Below are positions 35,746-45,007 of a stretch of DNA of 64,000 bases, piece by piece. Source of the DNA: VXNE01 sp963668365 (GTDB lineage Bacteria; Pseudomonadota; Gammaproteobacteria; Pseudomonadales; Azotimanducaceae); NCBI GenBank assembly GCA_963668365.1, contig OY764266.1, positions 2,604,001 to 2,668,000 on the forward strand, read 5' to 3'. The notes under the pieces were generated by a model. The model made no database searches. It was not told the origin of the DNA and worked only from the letters and a program-made list of their open reading frames with translations. The first letter of the stretch is position 1. Every line of letters begins with the position of its first letter. The position numbers and the translations under genes are program-made.

Positions 35746-38178
35746 TACCGAGTAGTCATAAAAAGGGCTGGACAATGGGCCTGTCGTCCTGTACACCTGC
35801 GCCACCATGGCCCAGTCCCAGATCAGCCGCACGCTGCGCGACGAGGCGGCACGTTTGCGGATCGTCGCTATTCTGTCGCAGGAGCGGTTCGACAGCCGGC
35901 GGGCCTTTGCCCGCAGGATCTGCGGGGAGTTCTCCTTCAGTCGACACGCGCGGCCGTCTGCAGCTTGCGGGCTGCATGAAGGCGCTGGCGACGCTGGCTC
36001 GGGCGTCGCCGGAGATTGTCCTGCCGGCACCACGGGCAGCGGTGGCGAACAGGCCGCGCCAGCTTGAGGCCGCGGTTGACGAGCCGGTCGATGTTCCACG
36101 ACACCCGGCCCGGATCCGGGATCTCGATATCCGGATGGTGACGCAGCGCTGTGAGCGTGAAGTGTGGAACACGCTGATGGCGCACGAACATCCCCATGGC
36201 ATGACGACCTTTGCCGGTTGTCAGGTGCGCCACCTCGTGGGCTCGGCCCATGGCTGGCTGGGTTGCGTCGGGTTCTCTGCCGCGGCCCTGCGGGTGTCGG
36301 CGCGTGATCACTGGATGGCGTGGAGCGATGCAGTGCGCCGTGACCACCTGCACCGGGCTGTTTGCCTGAGCCGCTTCCTGATCCGTCCTTCGGTTTTCTG
36401 TGCGCACCTGGCGAGCCATGCGCTGGGGCGGGTGCTGCGGCGTCTGCCGCGGGACTTCGAGGCCCGCTACGGCTATCGTCCCTGGCTGGTGGAGAGCTTT
36501 GCCGATGCCGGTGTGGCGGGCACCTGTCTGAGAGCGGCCAACTTCCTCATGGTCGGCCGCACCGCGGGGCGGGGCCGTCAGGATGCGAGGAAGCAGCGTG
36601 GGCAGACGGTCAAGACGGTGTTCATGCACGCCTTGGCAGCGGACTGGCGTCGCCGGCTCGGGGTCGAGTGGGTTGATCATGCCCCGGTGCTGGAGCCGGG
36701 AGCGGGCCTGAACGCGGCCGCGTGGGCCGCCAACGAGTTTGGAGGAGCGCCGTTGGGTGACAAGCGACTGTCGGCACGTCTGGTGAAGAGCGCGGGTCTT
36801 CTGGCGTCCTACCCGGGAGGGAAGATCAACGCCAGCAGCGCCAGTGGCGGCAAGGAGATCACCGGGTTCTACCGTCTGATCGAGGCGCCCGCGGAGTCGG
36901 ACGTCACGGTTCCGGCGATTCTTGCGCCGCACCGGGAGCGCAGCGTGCAGCGGATCCGTGGTCAGACCACGGTGCTGGCGCTGCGGGACGGCACCGATCT
37001 GAGCTTCTCGACGCGCCCCGGCTGCGACGGCCTGGAGGTCATCGGCAAGAACCAGACCGGCGCGAAGAGCCTGGGGTTGTCGCTGCATGCGACCCTGGCC
37101 GTGACCGGGACCGGTCTGCCGCTTGGGGTGCTGGACCTGAACTTCGATCAGGAGGTGTCCCGGGAGGGGACACGGCGTCAGACACGGCGCTGGCTTGACG
37201 GGTTCGGCGATGTGGCGCGGGCGGCACGGGAGGTCACGGGCAAGACCAGGATCATCTATGTCTGCGACCGGGAGGCGGACCGCTTCGAGCTGTTCGATCA
37301 GCAGCGCCGCCATCCACGGGTGGAGTTGCTGGTCCGTGCCACGCACGACCGGGTTCTGGGACCATCGAAGCTCTTTGCCGTCATGCGCGGTGGCGAGCCC
37401 GATGGCCTGATCGATGTCGAGATCGACGGACTCACGGCACGGCCCAAGTCCTCCAGGAAGAAGGCGCGTCCGGCACGCCGCAAGCGCCTGGCCACCTGTG
37501 ACCTGCGGTTCCGCCGCGTCACCCTGCCGGCGACACAGACCATGAAAGGGCGCGCACCGATGACGGTCTGGGCGGTCCACATCGTGGAACGCCACCCACC
37601 CGAAGACGAGGACCCCGTCCAGTGGTTCCTGCTGACCACGTGTCAGGTCGAGACACCGTCACAGGCCGCCGACATCGTCGGCTTCTACCTCCAGAGATGG
37701 CGCATCGAGGACTTCTTCCGGGTGCTCAAATCAGGCTGCGGGGTGGAGCACCTGCTGTTCCGCACGGCAGACAGATTGCGGCGGGCCATCGCCATCAATG
37801 CCGTCATCGCCTGGCGCATCATGGTCATGACGCTGCTCGGACGCCAGGTGCCCGACTGCGAACCGCAACTGATGTTCACCGACCACGAACTCGCCTTCCT
37901 GCGCGACTATGCCCACCAGCACGGCCTGTCGGCACCGGAAGGACTCGGCGATGCCGTACGCCTGGTGGCCCACCTCGGCGGCTATCGCAACCGCAAGCAC
38001 GATCCCGACCCCGGTCATCAGGTCATGTGGCATGGGCAGACCCGTCTCACCAGTGCCTCGCTGGGCCACCAAATCGGGCTCCAGACCGGCTTCGAAACCG
38101 GGTTCAAGGAAGGCCGCAAACACGCCCTGAGGCAGAAAACCTAACCCGTTGCCACGTCAATATGTGACTACTCGGTAG
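35746..38178 (+). mobile_element. Complete IS4-type insertion sequence, 2433 bp
   Basis: The ends are inverted repeats: CTACCGAGTAGTCA at 35746-35759 and TGACTACTCGGTAG at 38165-38178 (exact over 14 bases). Both sides are flanked by the 8-bp direct repeat GGCTAGCG (35738-35745 and 38179-38186), a clean target duplication. It landed at the right edge of repeat copy A, between pyrF and gcdH. It carries one transposase gene. Confidence 0.92.
35807..38144 (+). CDS. IS4-family transposase with N-terminal DruA-like (DUF4338) domain; apparent frameshift near the 5' end
   Basis: The C-terminal ~400 residues form an IS4 DDE transposase: ALRDGTDLSF (first Asp), IIYVCDREADRF (second Asp) and the YREK signature YLQRWRIEDFFRVLKSG. 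Before it lies a DUF4338 domain: CQVRHLVGSAHGWLG, RFLIRPSVFCAHLASHALG, YRPWLVESFAD and GRTAGRGRQD. The first ~45 residues, from an ATG at 35807 (MAQSQISRTLRDEAARLRI to ICGEFSF), are in another frame. The main frame picks up at VDTRGRLQLAGCMKALATL near 35940, an offset of one base. The main frame is itself open further upstream, so a shorter active protein is possible. Intact IS ends and target duplication suggest recent activity. Confidence 0.85.
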
Positions 38179-38220
38179 GGCTAGCGGGGCTGGCCGACCG
38201 GGACATTCGGAGGGTTAACG

Positions 38221-39402
38221 ATGGCGCGTACCGCATTTGCCTGGGAAGATCCGTTCCTGCTGGACGACCAACTGTCCGACGAAGAGCGGCTGATACGCGA
38301 TTCCGCGCGCGGCTTCGCGGACGACCGGCTGCTGCCGGGGGTGGTCGAGGCCAATCGGCACGAGCGTTTCGACCGCGGGATCATGAACGAAATGGGCGCG
38401 GCGGGCTTTCTCGGCGCGACCTTGCCTGAAAAGTACGGCTGCGCCGGCGTGTCCTACACCTCCTATGGCCTCGTGGCGCGGGAAATAGAACGCGTGGATA
38501 GCGGCTACCGCTCCGCCATGAGCGTGCAGTCTTCCCTCGTGATGTACCCGATATACGCCTACGGCACGGAGTCGCAGCGGGAGCGATTCCTGCCGGGGCT
38601 CGCTTCCGGCGAACTGGTCGGATGCTTTGGCCTGACGGAGCCGGACCATGGCTCCGATCCGGCCGGCATGGTGACCCGGGCGGTCGGCGATGGCGACGAC
38701 TACGTGCTGAACGGCGCCAAGATGTGGATCACGAACTCGCCCATCGCGGACGTGGCCGTCGTCTGGGCCAAGCTCGACGGGGTCATCCGGGGGTTCCTGG
38801 TGGAACGCGGCATGGAAGGTTTCTCGACGCCCGCGATCAAGGGCAAGATGAGCCTGCGCGCGTCGATCACCGGGGAAATCGTGCTCGACGACGTACGCGT
38901 TCCCGGCGAGAACCTGTTGCCTGAAGCCAGGGGTCTCGGCGGCCCGTTCGGTTGCCTGAACCGCGCCCGCTTCGGCATCGCCTGGGGCGCCATGGGCGCG
39001 GCAGAGTTCTGCTGGCACGCCGCCCGACGCTATACGCTCGACCGCAAGCAGTTTGGCCGTCCGCTCGCGGCGAACCAGCTTATCCAGAAGAAGCTTGCCG
39101 ACATGCAGACGGAAATCTCCCTGGGCCTGCAGGGCTGCCTGCGCATCGGTCGGCTGCTCGACGAGGACCGCCTGCCGGTCGAGACCATATCCCTCATGAA
39201 GCGCAACAACTGCGGCAAGGCCCTCGACATCGCCCGGATGGCGCGCGACATGCACGGCGGGAACGGTATCTCGGACGAGTATCACGTGATCCGCCACGTC
39301 ATGAACCTCGAAACCGTCAATACCTACGAAGGGACCCACGATGTCCACGCGTTGATCCTGGGGCGGGCGCAGACCGGGCTGCAGGCGTTTACCGGCGACT
39401 GA
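38221..39402 (+). CDS. gcdH: Glutaryl-CoA dehydrogenase
   Basis: Acyl-CoA dehydrogenase family flavoprotein of 393 residues, expected to convert glutaryl-CoA to crotonyl-CoA in lysine/tryptophan degradation. Matches to GcdH are WEDPFLLDDQLSDEE at the start, CFGLTEPDHGSDP, GAKMWITNSPIADV, and the catalytic Glu region TYEGTHDVHALILGRAQTG. The conserved Arg for the glutaryl carboxylate is plausibly in the YRSAMSVQSSLVM stretch. A GGAGGG site precedes the ATG. Its upstream region was rebuilt by the IS insertion 43 bp before the start, which could affect its expression. Confidence 0.9.
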   Translation: MARTAFAWEDPFLLDDQLSDEERLIRDSARGFADDRLLPGVVEANRHERFDRGIMNEMGAAGFLGATLPEKYGCAGVSYTSYGLVAREIERVDSGYRSAMSVQSSLVMYPIYAYGTESQRERFLPGLASGELVGCFGLTEPDHGSDPAGMVTRAVGDGDDYVLNGAKMWITNSPIADVAVVWAKLDGVIRGFLVERGMEGFSTPAIKGKMSLRASITGEIVLDDVRVPGENLLPEARGLGGPFGCLNRARFGIAWGAMGAAEFCWHAARRYTLDRKQFGRPLAANQLIQKKLADMQTEISLGLQGCLRIGRLLDEDRLPVETISLMKRNNCGKALDIARMARDMHGGNGISDEYHVIRHVMNLETVNTYEGTHDVHALILGRAQTGLQAFTGD

Positions 39403-39572
39403 GACCAGACATTCCCAATCGCTGATGTCAGCCAGAACGATGCTGGTGATATCAAACCACTATTGGATAGTGGAATTTTGATGAAAAAGGGTGAGGATGT
39501 TCGATGACCATCTATCTTCGCCCCTCGCGCTTCAATATGGTCTAGCGATGAGCAGAAGCAGAGGGAAGGGAG

Positions 39573-40340
39573 ATGATTCGTACGCTCATCGTGGACGATC
39601 ACGAGTTGTTCGTCATTGGACTGAGCCGGGCGCTTGCAGATGTCAATCTGATCGATGTCGTTGGCCGCGCCGACTGCGGCGAACGGGCGATAGAACTCAG
39701 CCGGGAACTGATGCCCCACGTCGTGTTGATGGATATCGTCATGCCGGGAATCGGCGGCCTCGAAGCGACGCGGCGCATCATTCGACTGGAAAAGGACATC
39801 AGCATCGTCATGGTCACGGGGTGTCGAGACGAACCCTATCCTTCCCAATCCCTGAAAGCCGGCGCCTGTGGCTACGTGACCAAGAGTTCCACTCTCGAAG
39901 AACTGATGATGGCGATCCGCCGCGCGTTCTCGGGCCAGAGGTTCGTGAGCGCCGATGTCGCGCAGAAACTCGCGTTGCGCACCCTCGACAATGAAGATCT
40001 CTGTCCGTTTGAACAACTCTCCAGCAGGGAGATGCAGATCACGCTGATGGTGATCAATTGTCACCGCGTGCAGGAAATCTCGCACAACCTGCATTTGAGT
40101 CCAAAGACCGTCAACAGCTACCGCTACCGGATCTTCGAAAAACTGAAGGTGTCGAGCGATGTGGAACTGGCGCTCCTCGCGGTCAAGCACGGGATGATCC
40201 ATCCATCGTTGCCCCTTGCGCCCAGCAGTCCCATCCCGGTGGAGGGGGAAGAGGATATGACGGCGCCAAGCGGTCCTGTGCGGGCGCAGAAGCTCGCGCC
40301 CGAGGAGACGGATATCACGCTCGCGAATCTGTCGGGATGA
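39573..40340 (+). CDS. uvrY: UvrY/GacA-type response regulator
   Basis: A 255-residue two-component regulator. The receiver domain has VDDHELF, the phospho-acceptor in VVLMDIVMPG (Asp54) and YVTKSS. The LuxR-type helix-turn-helix is SSREMQITLMVINCHRVQEI with LSPKTVNSYRYRIFEKL. Position upstream of uvrC matches the conserved gacA/uvrY-uvrC pair that controls CsrA-sequestering small RNAs. A ~40-residue proline/acid-rich tail beyond the normal end is unusual. A repeat element lies between it and uvrC, so the ancestral operon may be interrupted. Confidence 0.9.
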   Translation: MIRTLIVDDHELFVIGLSRALADVNLIDVVGRADCGERAIELSRELMPHVVLMDIVMPGIGGLEATRRIIRLEKDISIVMVTGCRDEPYPSQSLKAGACGYVTKSSTLEELMMAIRRAFSGQRFVSADVAQKLALRTLDNEDLCPFEQLSSREMQITLMVINCHRVQEISHNLHLSPKTVNSYRYRIFEKLKVSSDVELALLAVKHGMIHPSLPLAPSSPIPVEGEEDMTAPSGPVRAQKLAPEETDITLANLSG

Positions 40341-40405
40341 CAGCGGCGGCGCGGCAGGCCGGAACGGGAGCGCGCATCAGAACGGGAAGGCCCGCCAGAC
40401 CCTGA

Positions 40406-40686
40406 CCCGCATATCTCACCAAGGCGCTTGTCGAAACAATAAAGTTCGTTGCATTTCAATGAGGTGCGTTCTATTTTCGACGTTCGCGCCGGAAACAGAC
40501 CGCGCTGCCGCGCCCTCGCTTTTGCCCGCGTGGGCGCGCATGCTCGCTGCACCATCAGCGATGGCTATGCTTCCGACTCTTCTCTTGCGGGGGGTTTCCC
40601 CTCGCGCTCCCCGGCTGAGGGCTCCGAGCACGCCCGCGCGGGCAAAATCCTGCGCGATCATCGCGGCCCTTGGTGACATATGCGGG
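40406..40686. repeat. Palindromic repeat element, copy B (281 bp)
   Basis: Terminal inverted repeats CCCGCATATCTCACCAAGG and CCTTGGTGACATATGCGGG (18 of 19 match). It shares most of its sequence with copy A at 35498-35739 in the same orientation. The extra length is mainly a central GC-rich insertion (about 40566-40625) absent from copy A. The internal palindrome TTTTGCCCGCGTGGGCG / CGCCCGCGCGGGCAAAA is kept. It sits between uvrY and uvrC. Confidence 0.8.
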
Positions 40687-40820
40687 CTAACGCTCCCCGA
40701 CTGAATCTCCGCTGGAAGCGCTGCTGGAGCCTCGCGGCGCGGCTGCGCTGGTCGCGCCGGTTGTCCGCCACCGGATGCGTGGCGTTGCCCCGGGAGTGAA
40801 CGTCGCCGTATAGTTCGGCA

Positions 40821-42698
40821 ATGGCGGGGACCGGACGCTTCGACGCGGAAACCTTTCTGGCGTCTCTCACGAAGAAGCCCGGCGTCTATCGGATGCTCGA
40901 CGCCGACGGCCGGTCGCTCTATGTCGGCAAGGCGCGCAACCTCAGGGCGCGCGTGACCAGCTATTTCCGCGCATCCGGTCTTTCCGCGAAGACCATGGCG
41001 CTGGTTTCCAGGATCGACGATGTGCAGGTCACCGTCACCCAAAGCGAGACCGAGGCGCTGCTGCTCGAACAGAGCCTGGTCAAGGAAGAGCGCCCGCCGT
41101 ACAACGTGGTCCTGCGGGACGACAAGTCGTATCCCTACATCTGCCTGACCGGCCATGCGGATTTCCCGAGGCTGACGTTCCACAGGGGCGCGAAGCGGCG
41201 GGATGCCCGCTACTTCGGTCCGTTTCCCAGCGCATACGCGGTGCGCGACAGTCTCAACATCCTGCAGAAGCTGTTTCAGCTTCGCTCGTGCGACGATGGA
41301 TTCTTCCGCAACCGGTCCCGACCGTGCCTGCAATACCAGATCAAGCGTTGCAGCGGTCCCTGCGTCGGTTTGATCGACGCCGCCCGGTATGCGGAGGACG
41401 TTCGCCTCGCGGTGCTGTTCCTGGAGGGTTCCAGCCAGTCGGTGCTGGACGAACTGAAACGCAAGATGGACGACGCGGCGGCCCGGCTCGAGTTCGAACG
41501 GGCGGCGAGGTATCGCGACCAGGTTTCCCACCTGCGGCGCGTGCAGGAAAACCAGTATGTGCATGGCGCGACCGGCGACGCGGATATATTCGCGATCGCC
41601 ATGGACGGGGGCTTCGCCTGCGTGCAGGGGCTGTTCGTCCGCGACGGACGGGTCTTGGGCCAGCGCACGTGGTTCCCCAAGAACGAACTCGGCGTCCCGG
41701 CGGGAGAGATGTTGTCGGCGTTCCTATCGCAGTACTTCTTTGGCGGCGCGGAGCGCGAAATTCCGAAGAGCGTGATCGCGTCGGTGCAGCTTGACGACCG
41801 CGATGTGCTGCAGGATGCGCTGACTTCGCGCGCGGGCCGCAAGGTGGGCCTGTCCATCCGGGTGCGCGGACAACGCGCGCGCTGGCTTGAGATGGCGCAG
41901 GAGAACGCATCGCTCTCCCTTGGCGCGTATCTGGCCGACCGGAGGAATGTTTTCGCCCGCTTCGTCGACCTGCGGGAAGCGCTCGGCCTCGAGGACCTGC
42001 CGCAACGGCTCGAGTGTTTCGACATCAGCCATACCGGCGGAGGCGAGACGGTGGCTTCCTGCGTCGTGTTCGATACCAACGGTCCCCTGAAGTCGGACTA
42101 CCGCCGCTTCAACATCGAAGGCGTCGCTCCGGGAGACGACTTCGCCGCCATGGAGCAGGCGCTGCGGCGACGCTATCGGCGGGGTTCCCGAAGGGGTTCC
42201 CCGCGCGGGAGCGCGAAGGAGAGCGTTTCCCGGGAACGGAGCGAAGCGGCGTTTCCCGATGTGCTCATCATCGATGGCGGCGTCGGCCAGCTTAACCGCG
42301 CGGTCGAGGTGATGAAGGACCTGCAGATCGAGGACGTGCGTTTGCTGGCCATCGCAAAGGGTCGGTCGCGCAGGCCGGGGCTGGAGCGCGTCATCGCGGC
42401 CGGGGAGGGAGATCTGGCCCTCTCGCCGAGCGGCGGCGCGCTGCATCTCCTGCAACACATCCGGGACGAGGCCCATCGATTTGCCGTCACCGGGCATCGC
42501 GGCCGGCGGCAGAAACGCCAGCGCCGATCCGAGTTGGACGGCATTCCCGGTGTGGGTGCGAAGCGCAAGCGCGAGCTCCTCGCGCACTTCGGCTCGGTCG
42601 CGTCGGTCAAGGGGGCGAGCGAGGAAGAGATCGCCAAGGTGCCCGGCATCAGTCGCCGTCTCGCACAGAACGTCTACGCGGCGCTGCACGTGGGCTAA
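40821..42698 (+). CDS. uvrC: Excinuclease ABC subunit C
   Basis: Nucleotide excision repair nuclease of 625 residues. The GIY-YIG domain is seen in KPGVYRMLDADGRSLYVGKA; the UvrB-binding coiled region is LKRKMDDAAARLEFERAARY. The RNase H-like C-terminal nuclease contains ECFDISHTGGGETVASCVVF and LIIDGGVGQLN; helix-hairpin-helix motifs are at the end (IPGVGAKRKRELLAHFGS). Odd: an Arg/Ser/Gly-rich insert (RRGSRRGSPRGSAKES) interrupts the RNase H fold after EQALRRRYR, near residue 455. Confidence 0.94.
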   Translation: MAGTGRFDAETFLASLTKKPGVYRMLDADGRSLYVGKARNLRARVTSYFRASGLSAKTMALVSRIDDVQVTVTQSETEALLLEQSLVKEERPPYNVVLRDDKSYPYICLTGHADFPRLTFHRGAKRRDARYFGPFPSAYAVRDSLNILQKLFQLRSCDDGFFRNRSRPCLQYQIKRCSGPCVGLIDAARYAEDVRLAVLFLEGSSQSVLDELKRKMDDAAARLEFERAARYRDQVSHLRRVQENQYVHGATGDADIFAIAMDGGFACVQGLFVRDGRVLGQRTWFPKNELGVPAGEMLSAFLSQYFFGGAEREIPKSVIASVQLDDRDVLQDALTSRAGRKVGLSIRVRGQRARWLEMAQENASLSLGAYLADRRNVFARFVDLREALGLEDLPQRLECFDISHTGGGETVASCVVFDTNGPLKSDYRRFNIEGVAPGDDFAAMEQALRRRYRRGSRRGSPRGSAKESVSRERSEAAFPDVLIIDGGVGQLNRAVEVMKDLQIEDVRLLAIAKGRSRRPGLERVIAAGEGDLALSPSGGALHLLQHIRDEAHRFAVTGHRGRRQKRQRRSELDGIPGVGAKRKRELLAHFGSVASVKGASEEEIAKVPGISRRLAQNVYAALHVG

Positions 42699-42747
42699 CA
42701 ACCTGCGTCCGGGCGTTTGGGCGCGCGGCCCGGTAGAATGTTCGCCC

Positions 42748-43323
42748 ATGGAAATCAATCTGCCGAACATCGTGACGGGGGCGCGAATCGCCCTCATTCC
42801 AATCTTCGCGGTGATCTACGTCCTCGCCGGCGCAGGGCATTGGCTAGCCGCGATGCTGTTCGCCGCGGCCGCGGCGACTGACTGGCTGGATGGCTACCTG
42901 GCCAGGCGGCTGAACCAGACCACTCCGTTCGGCGCGTTCCTCGATCCGGTGGCGGACAAGCTCATCGTCGTCACGGCGCTGGTATTGCTGATCGGCAGCC
43001 ACGCCAATCTCTGGCTCACCATTCCGGGGGTCGTCATCATCGGCAGGGAGATCGTGATCTCGGCGCTGCGCGAATGGATGTCCGAAGTGAATCGCCGCGG
43101 GCTGGTCGCCGCCACCTGGATCGGCAAGCTCAAGACGGCCCTGCAAATGTTTTCGATCATTGTCCTGCTCGCCAATCCGCCCCTGCTGGACCGACCGTGG
43201 GTCATCATCGGCTACGTGTTGCTGTACGCGGCGGCCCTGATGACGCTCTGGTCGATGATTTCCTATCTGCGCGCGGCCTGGCCGACATTGCTCGATGGCC
43301 TGAGACACGACGCGACGTCCTGA
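42748..43323 (+). CDS. pgsA: CDP-diacylglycerol--glycerol-3-phosphate 3-phosphatidyltransferase
   Basis: Inner-membrane enzyme of phosphatidylglycerol synthesis, 191 residues. The CDP-alcohol phosphotransferase motif is seen as ATDWLDGYLARRLNQTTPFG followed by AFLDPVADK. Hydrophobic helices such as VVTALVLLIGSHANLWL surround it. It follows uvrC by 49 bp and precedes tRNA-Cys, as in many gammaproteobacteria. Confidence 0.94.
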   Translation: MEINLPNIVTGARIALIPIFAVIYVLAGAGHWLAAMLFAAAAATDWLDGYLARRLNQTTPFGAFLDPVADKLIVVTALVLLIGSHANLWLTIPGVVIIGREIVISALREWMSEVNRRGLVAATWIGKLKTALQMFSIIVLLANPPLLDRPWVIIGYVLLYAAALMTLWSMISYLRAAWPTLLDGLRHDATS

Positions 43324-43378
43324 GCGCGACGACTCGGCGAAGGGTCGCGTGATAGTATCGCCGCGCCCGACGCGGCAC

Positions 43379-43452
43379 GGCTGGATGGCAGAGTGGTGAT
43401 GCAGCGGACTGCAAATCCGTCTACGCCGGTTCGATTCCGGCTCCAGCCTCCA
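43379..43452 (+). tRNA. tRNA-Cys (GCA)
   Basis: 74 bases with CCA encoded. The acceptor stem GGCTGGA/TCCAGCC is followed by a T discriminator base, the identity mark of cysteine tRNA. The anticodon loop CTGCAAA gives GCA. The T-arm holds CCGGTTCGATTCCGG. The pgsA-tRNA-Cys order is conserved in gammaproteobacteria. Confidence 0.97.
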
Positions 43453-43475
43453 AACCCTCCTTTGTCCGCACACAG

Positions 43476-43757
43476 AATATTCCTTTGGCGGTCGATCGGG
43501 CGTATGTCGAGCGGACGGATCGACAAGTGCTGAGCCTGTCGTTCATGGACGAGTCCGGCGGGATCCGGGACGATCCCCGGACGACCACCCGGCGAGCGCC
43601 GCCATACTTTTCGAACCTGCTTCCCGAGGGACATCTACGGGAATACCTGGCGGCGAGAGCGGGCGTCAACGAATCGAGGGACTATCCGCTGCTGGAGTTA
43701 TTGCCGGGAAGGTCACGAGGGCCGGTAGCTCGGGAGATGCCGAGCCGGCCGGCCCCG
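43476..43757 (+). pseudogene. hipA N-terminal fragment
   Basis: Reads as part of a HipA-like kinase N-terminal domain: VLSLSFMDESGGI, APPYFSNLLPEGHLREYLA and ESRDYPLLELL are the FFdNLLPEG and LLalLG motifs of the family. The rest of the N-domain appears in a shifted frame near 43705 (DAEPAGPV), and the kinase domain is absent; the LLM gene's 3' end begins at 43758. There is no start codon near the domain start and no hipB. It is a truncated relic beside tRNA-Cys. Confidence 0.65.
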
Positions 43758-44675
43758 TCACTTCAACAGTCGCCTCAGCAGTGCGTGGGTTCGCGCGAAC
43801 GAGCCGCGGCTGTCTTCCCCGGCCGGATACACGCTGGCGATGACCTCGGTCGCGCCGGCGTCGAAGTACGCGCGGAGGGTTTCGGTCACCTCGTCCTCGT
43901 TGCCCACGACGGCGATCTCTCCCGCCTGATCCAGTCCTTCCGCGTCGAGTTGCCGGCGGTAGTTGGGCAGATTGCCGTAGCCGCCGAAAATCTGCACGGC
44001 CCGCGCCGTGGCCTGTTCGCGGTCGTCGTGCACGCACACCGGCAGCCCGACGGTGATTCGAGGGGCCGGGCGGCCAGCGGCGGCCGCGGCTTCATTGATC
44101 CGGGGTGCGGTGTGATTGGCGATGGTGTTCTTGCCGACCATCCAGGTCACGGTGCCGTCGGCGACCTCGCCGGCCGCCTTCAGCATAAGGGGGGCGAGGG
44201 CGGAGACCACGACGGGGAAAGGCGCGGCGTCCGGACAGGCGAACCCGGTCTTGATGCGGTATATGCGGCCTTCGAAGTCGGCCCTGCCTTCGGCGGCGAG
44301 GGACTTGAGGATCGTCACGTATTCGCGGATGTGCCGCGCCGGGCTTTCGTACCGCAACCCGAGCGCTTCCATGCCCGGTGCGTGCGACGGGCCCACGCCC
44401 AGGATGAGCCGTCCGCCGGCGAGCGCGTTGGCCGTGGCGGCTTGCTGGGCGAGGGCGTTCGGATGCCGGGGGTACGTGGGCACCACGGCGGTACCAAGTT
44501 CTATGGCGCTGGTCCGCTGGCCGGCAAGGGCAATCATCGTCAGCGCATCGAAGGTTCCAACCTGCGGCATCCAGTAGCTATGGAAGCCCGCGTCCTCGAA
44601 GCGCGCGATCTCGTCGACGAGACTGGTGAGCGCCGCGTTGCGCCGGACATTGCCGCCGTAAATACCGATCTTCAT
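43758..44675 (-). CDS. LLM class (F420-dependent-type) oxidoreductase
   Basis: A 305-residue luciferase-like monooxygenase-family enzyme. The N-terminus MKIGIYGG, HSYWMPQVGTFDALTMI and VPTYPRHPNALAQQAATANA are typical of the TIGR F420-dependent subgroups, as are LGVGPSHAPGMEALG and FPVVVSALAPLMLKAAGE. Substrate and cofactor (F420 or FMN) cannot be told. The ATG at 44675 has GGAGG upstream and is preferred to a longer start at 44741. Confidence 0.86.
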   Translation of the reverse strand: MKIGIYGGNVRRNAALTSLVDEIARFEDAGFHSYWMPQVGTFDALTMIALAGQRTSAIELGTAVVPTYPRHPNALAQQAATANALAGGRLILGVGPSHAPGMEALGLRYESPARHIREYVTILKSLAAEGRADFEGRIYRIKTGFACPDAAPFPVVVSALAPLMLKAAGEVADGTVTWMVGKNTIANHTAPRINEAAAAAGRPAPRITVGLPVCVHDDREQATARAVQIFGGYGNLPNYRRQLDAEGLDQAGEIAVVGNEDEVTETLRAYFDAGATEVIASVYPAGEDSRGSFARTHALLRRLLK

Positions 44676-44774
44676 ACCTTTTTCGCCTCCGTGAACGAGC
44701 GCTGGATGGACAGATAGGCGGTTTTTACCAACACGCGCCATCGATTGCTATCGATTCCATCGCGATTGCAGGCA

Positions 44775-44893
44775 TATTCAAAAGTCCTTGCTGGGCCACA
44801 AAACCAGCGCAAGATGGAGGAATTCGCAGCCCAGTTCGAGCCGAAACGGGGTGAATACCTCCATCCCGAATACCATTTCGTCGACTTTTGAAT
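44775..44893. repeat. 119-bp element bounded by 12-bp perfect inverted repeats
   Basis: TATTCAAAAGTC at 44775-44786 and GACTTTTGAATA at 44882-44893 are exact inverted copies, and AGGC/GCCT extends the symmetry past one mismatch. The element is more AT-rich than its surroundings and lies between two divergent genes. It looks like a small non-autonomous element or IS remnant. Confidence 0.5.
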
Positions 44894-45007
44894 AGCCTTG
44901 ATCGCGATTGGCGGCCGTGCGCGAGAGCGGGGCGTCCCCGTTGTATGATTTGCCCTGTTCCGGCGCCGCGGCCTGCGTCGCCGGCCGTTTCCAGACGATG
45001 CTCCGAC

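Noticed and set aside
35655..35806. Transposase start at 35655
   Set aside because: This part of the frame lies inside repeat copy A and outside the IS left end at 35746, so it cannot belong to the transposase.
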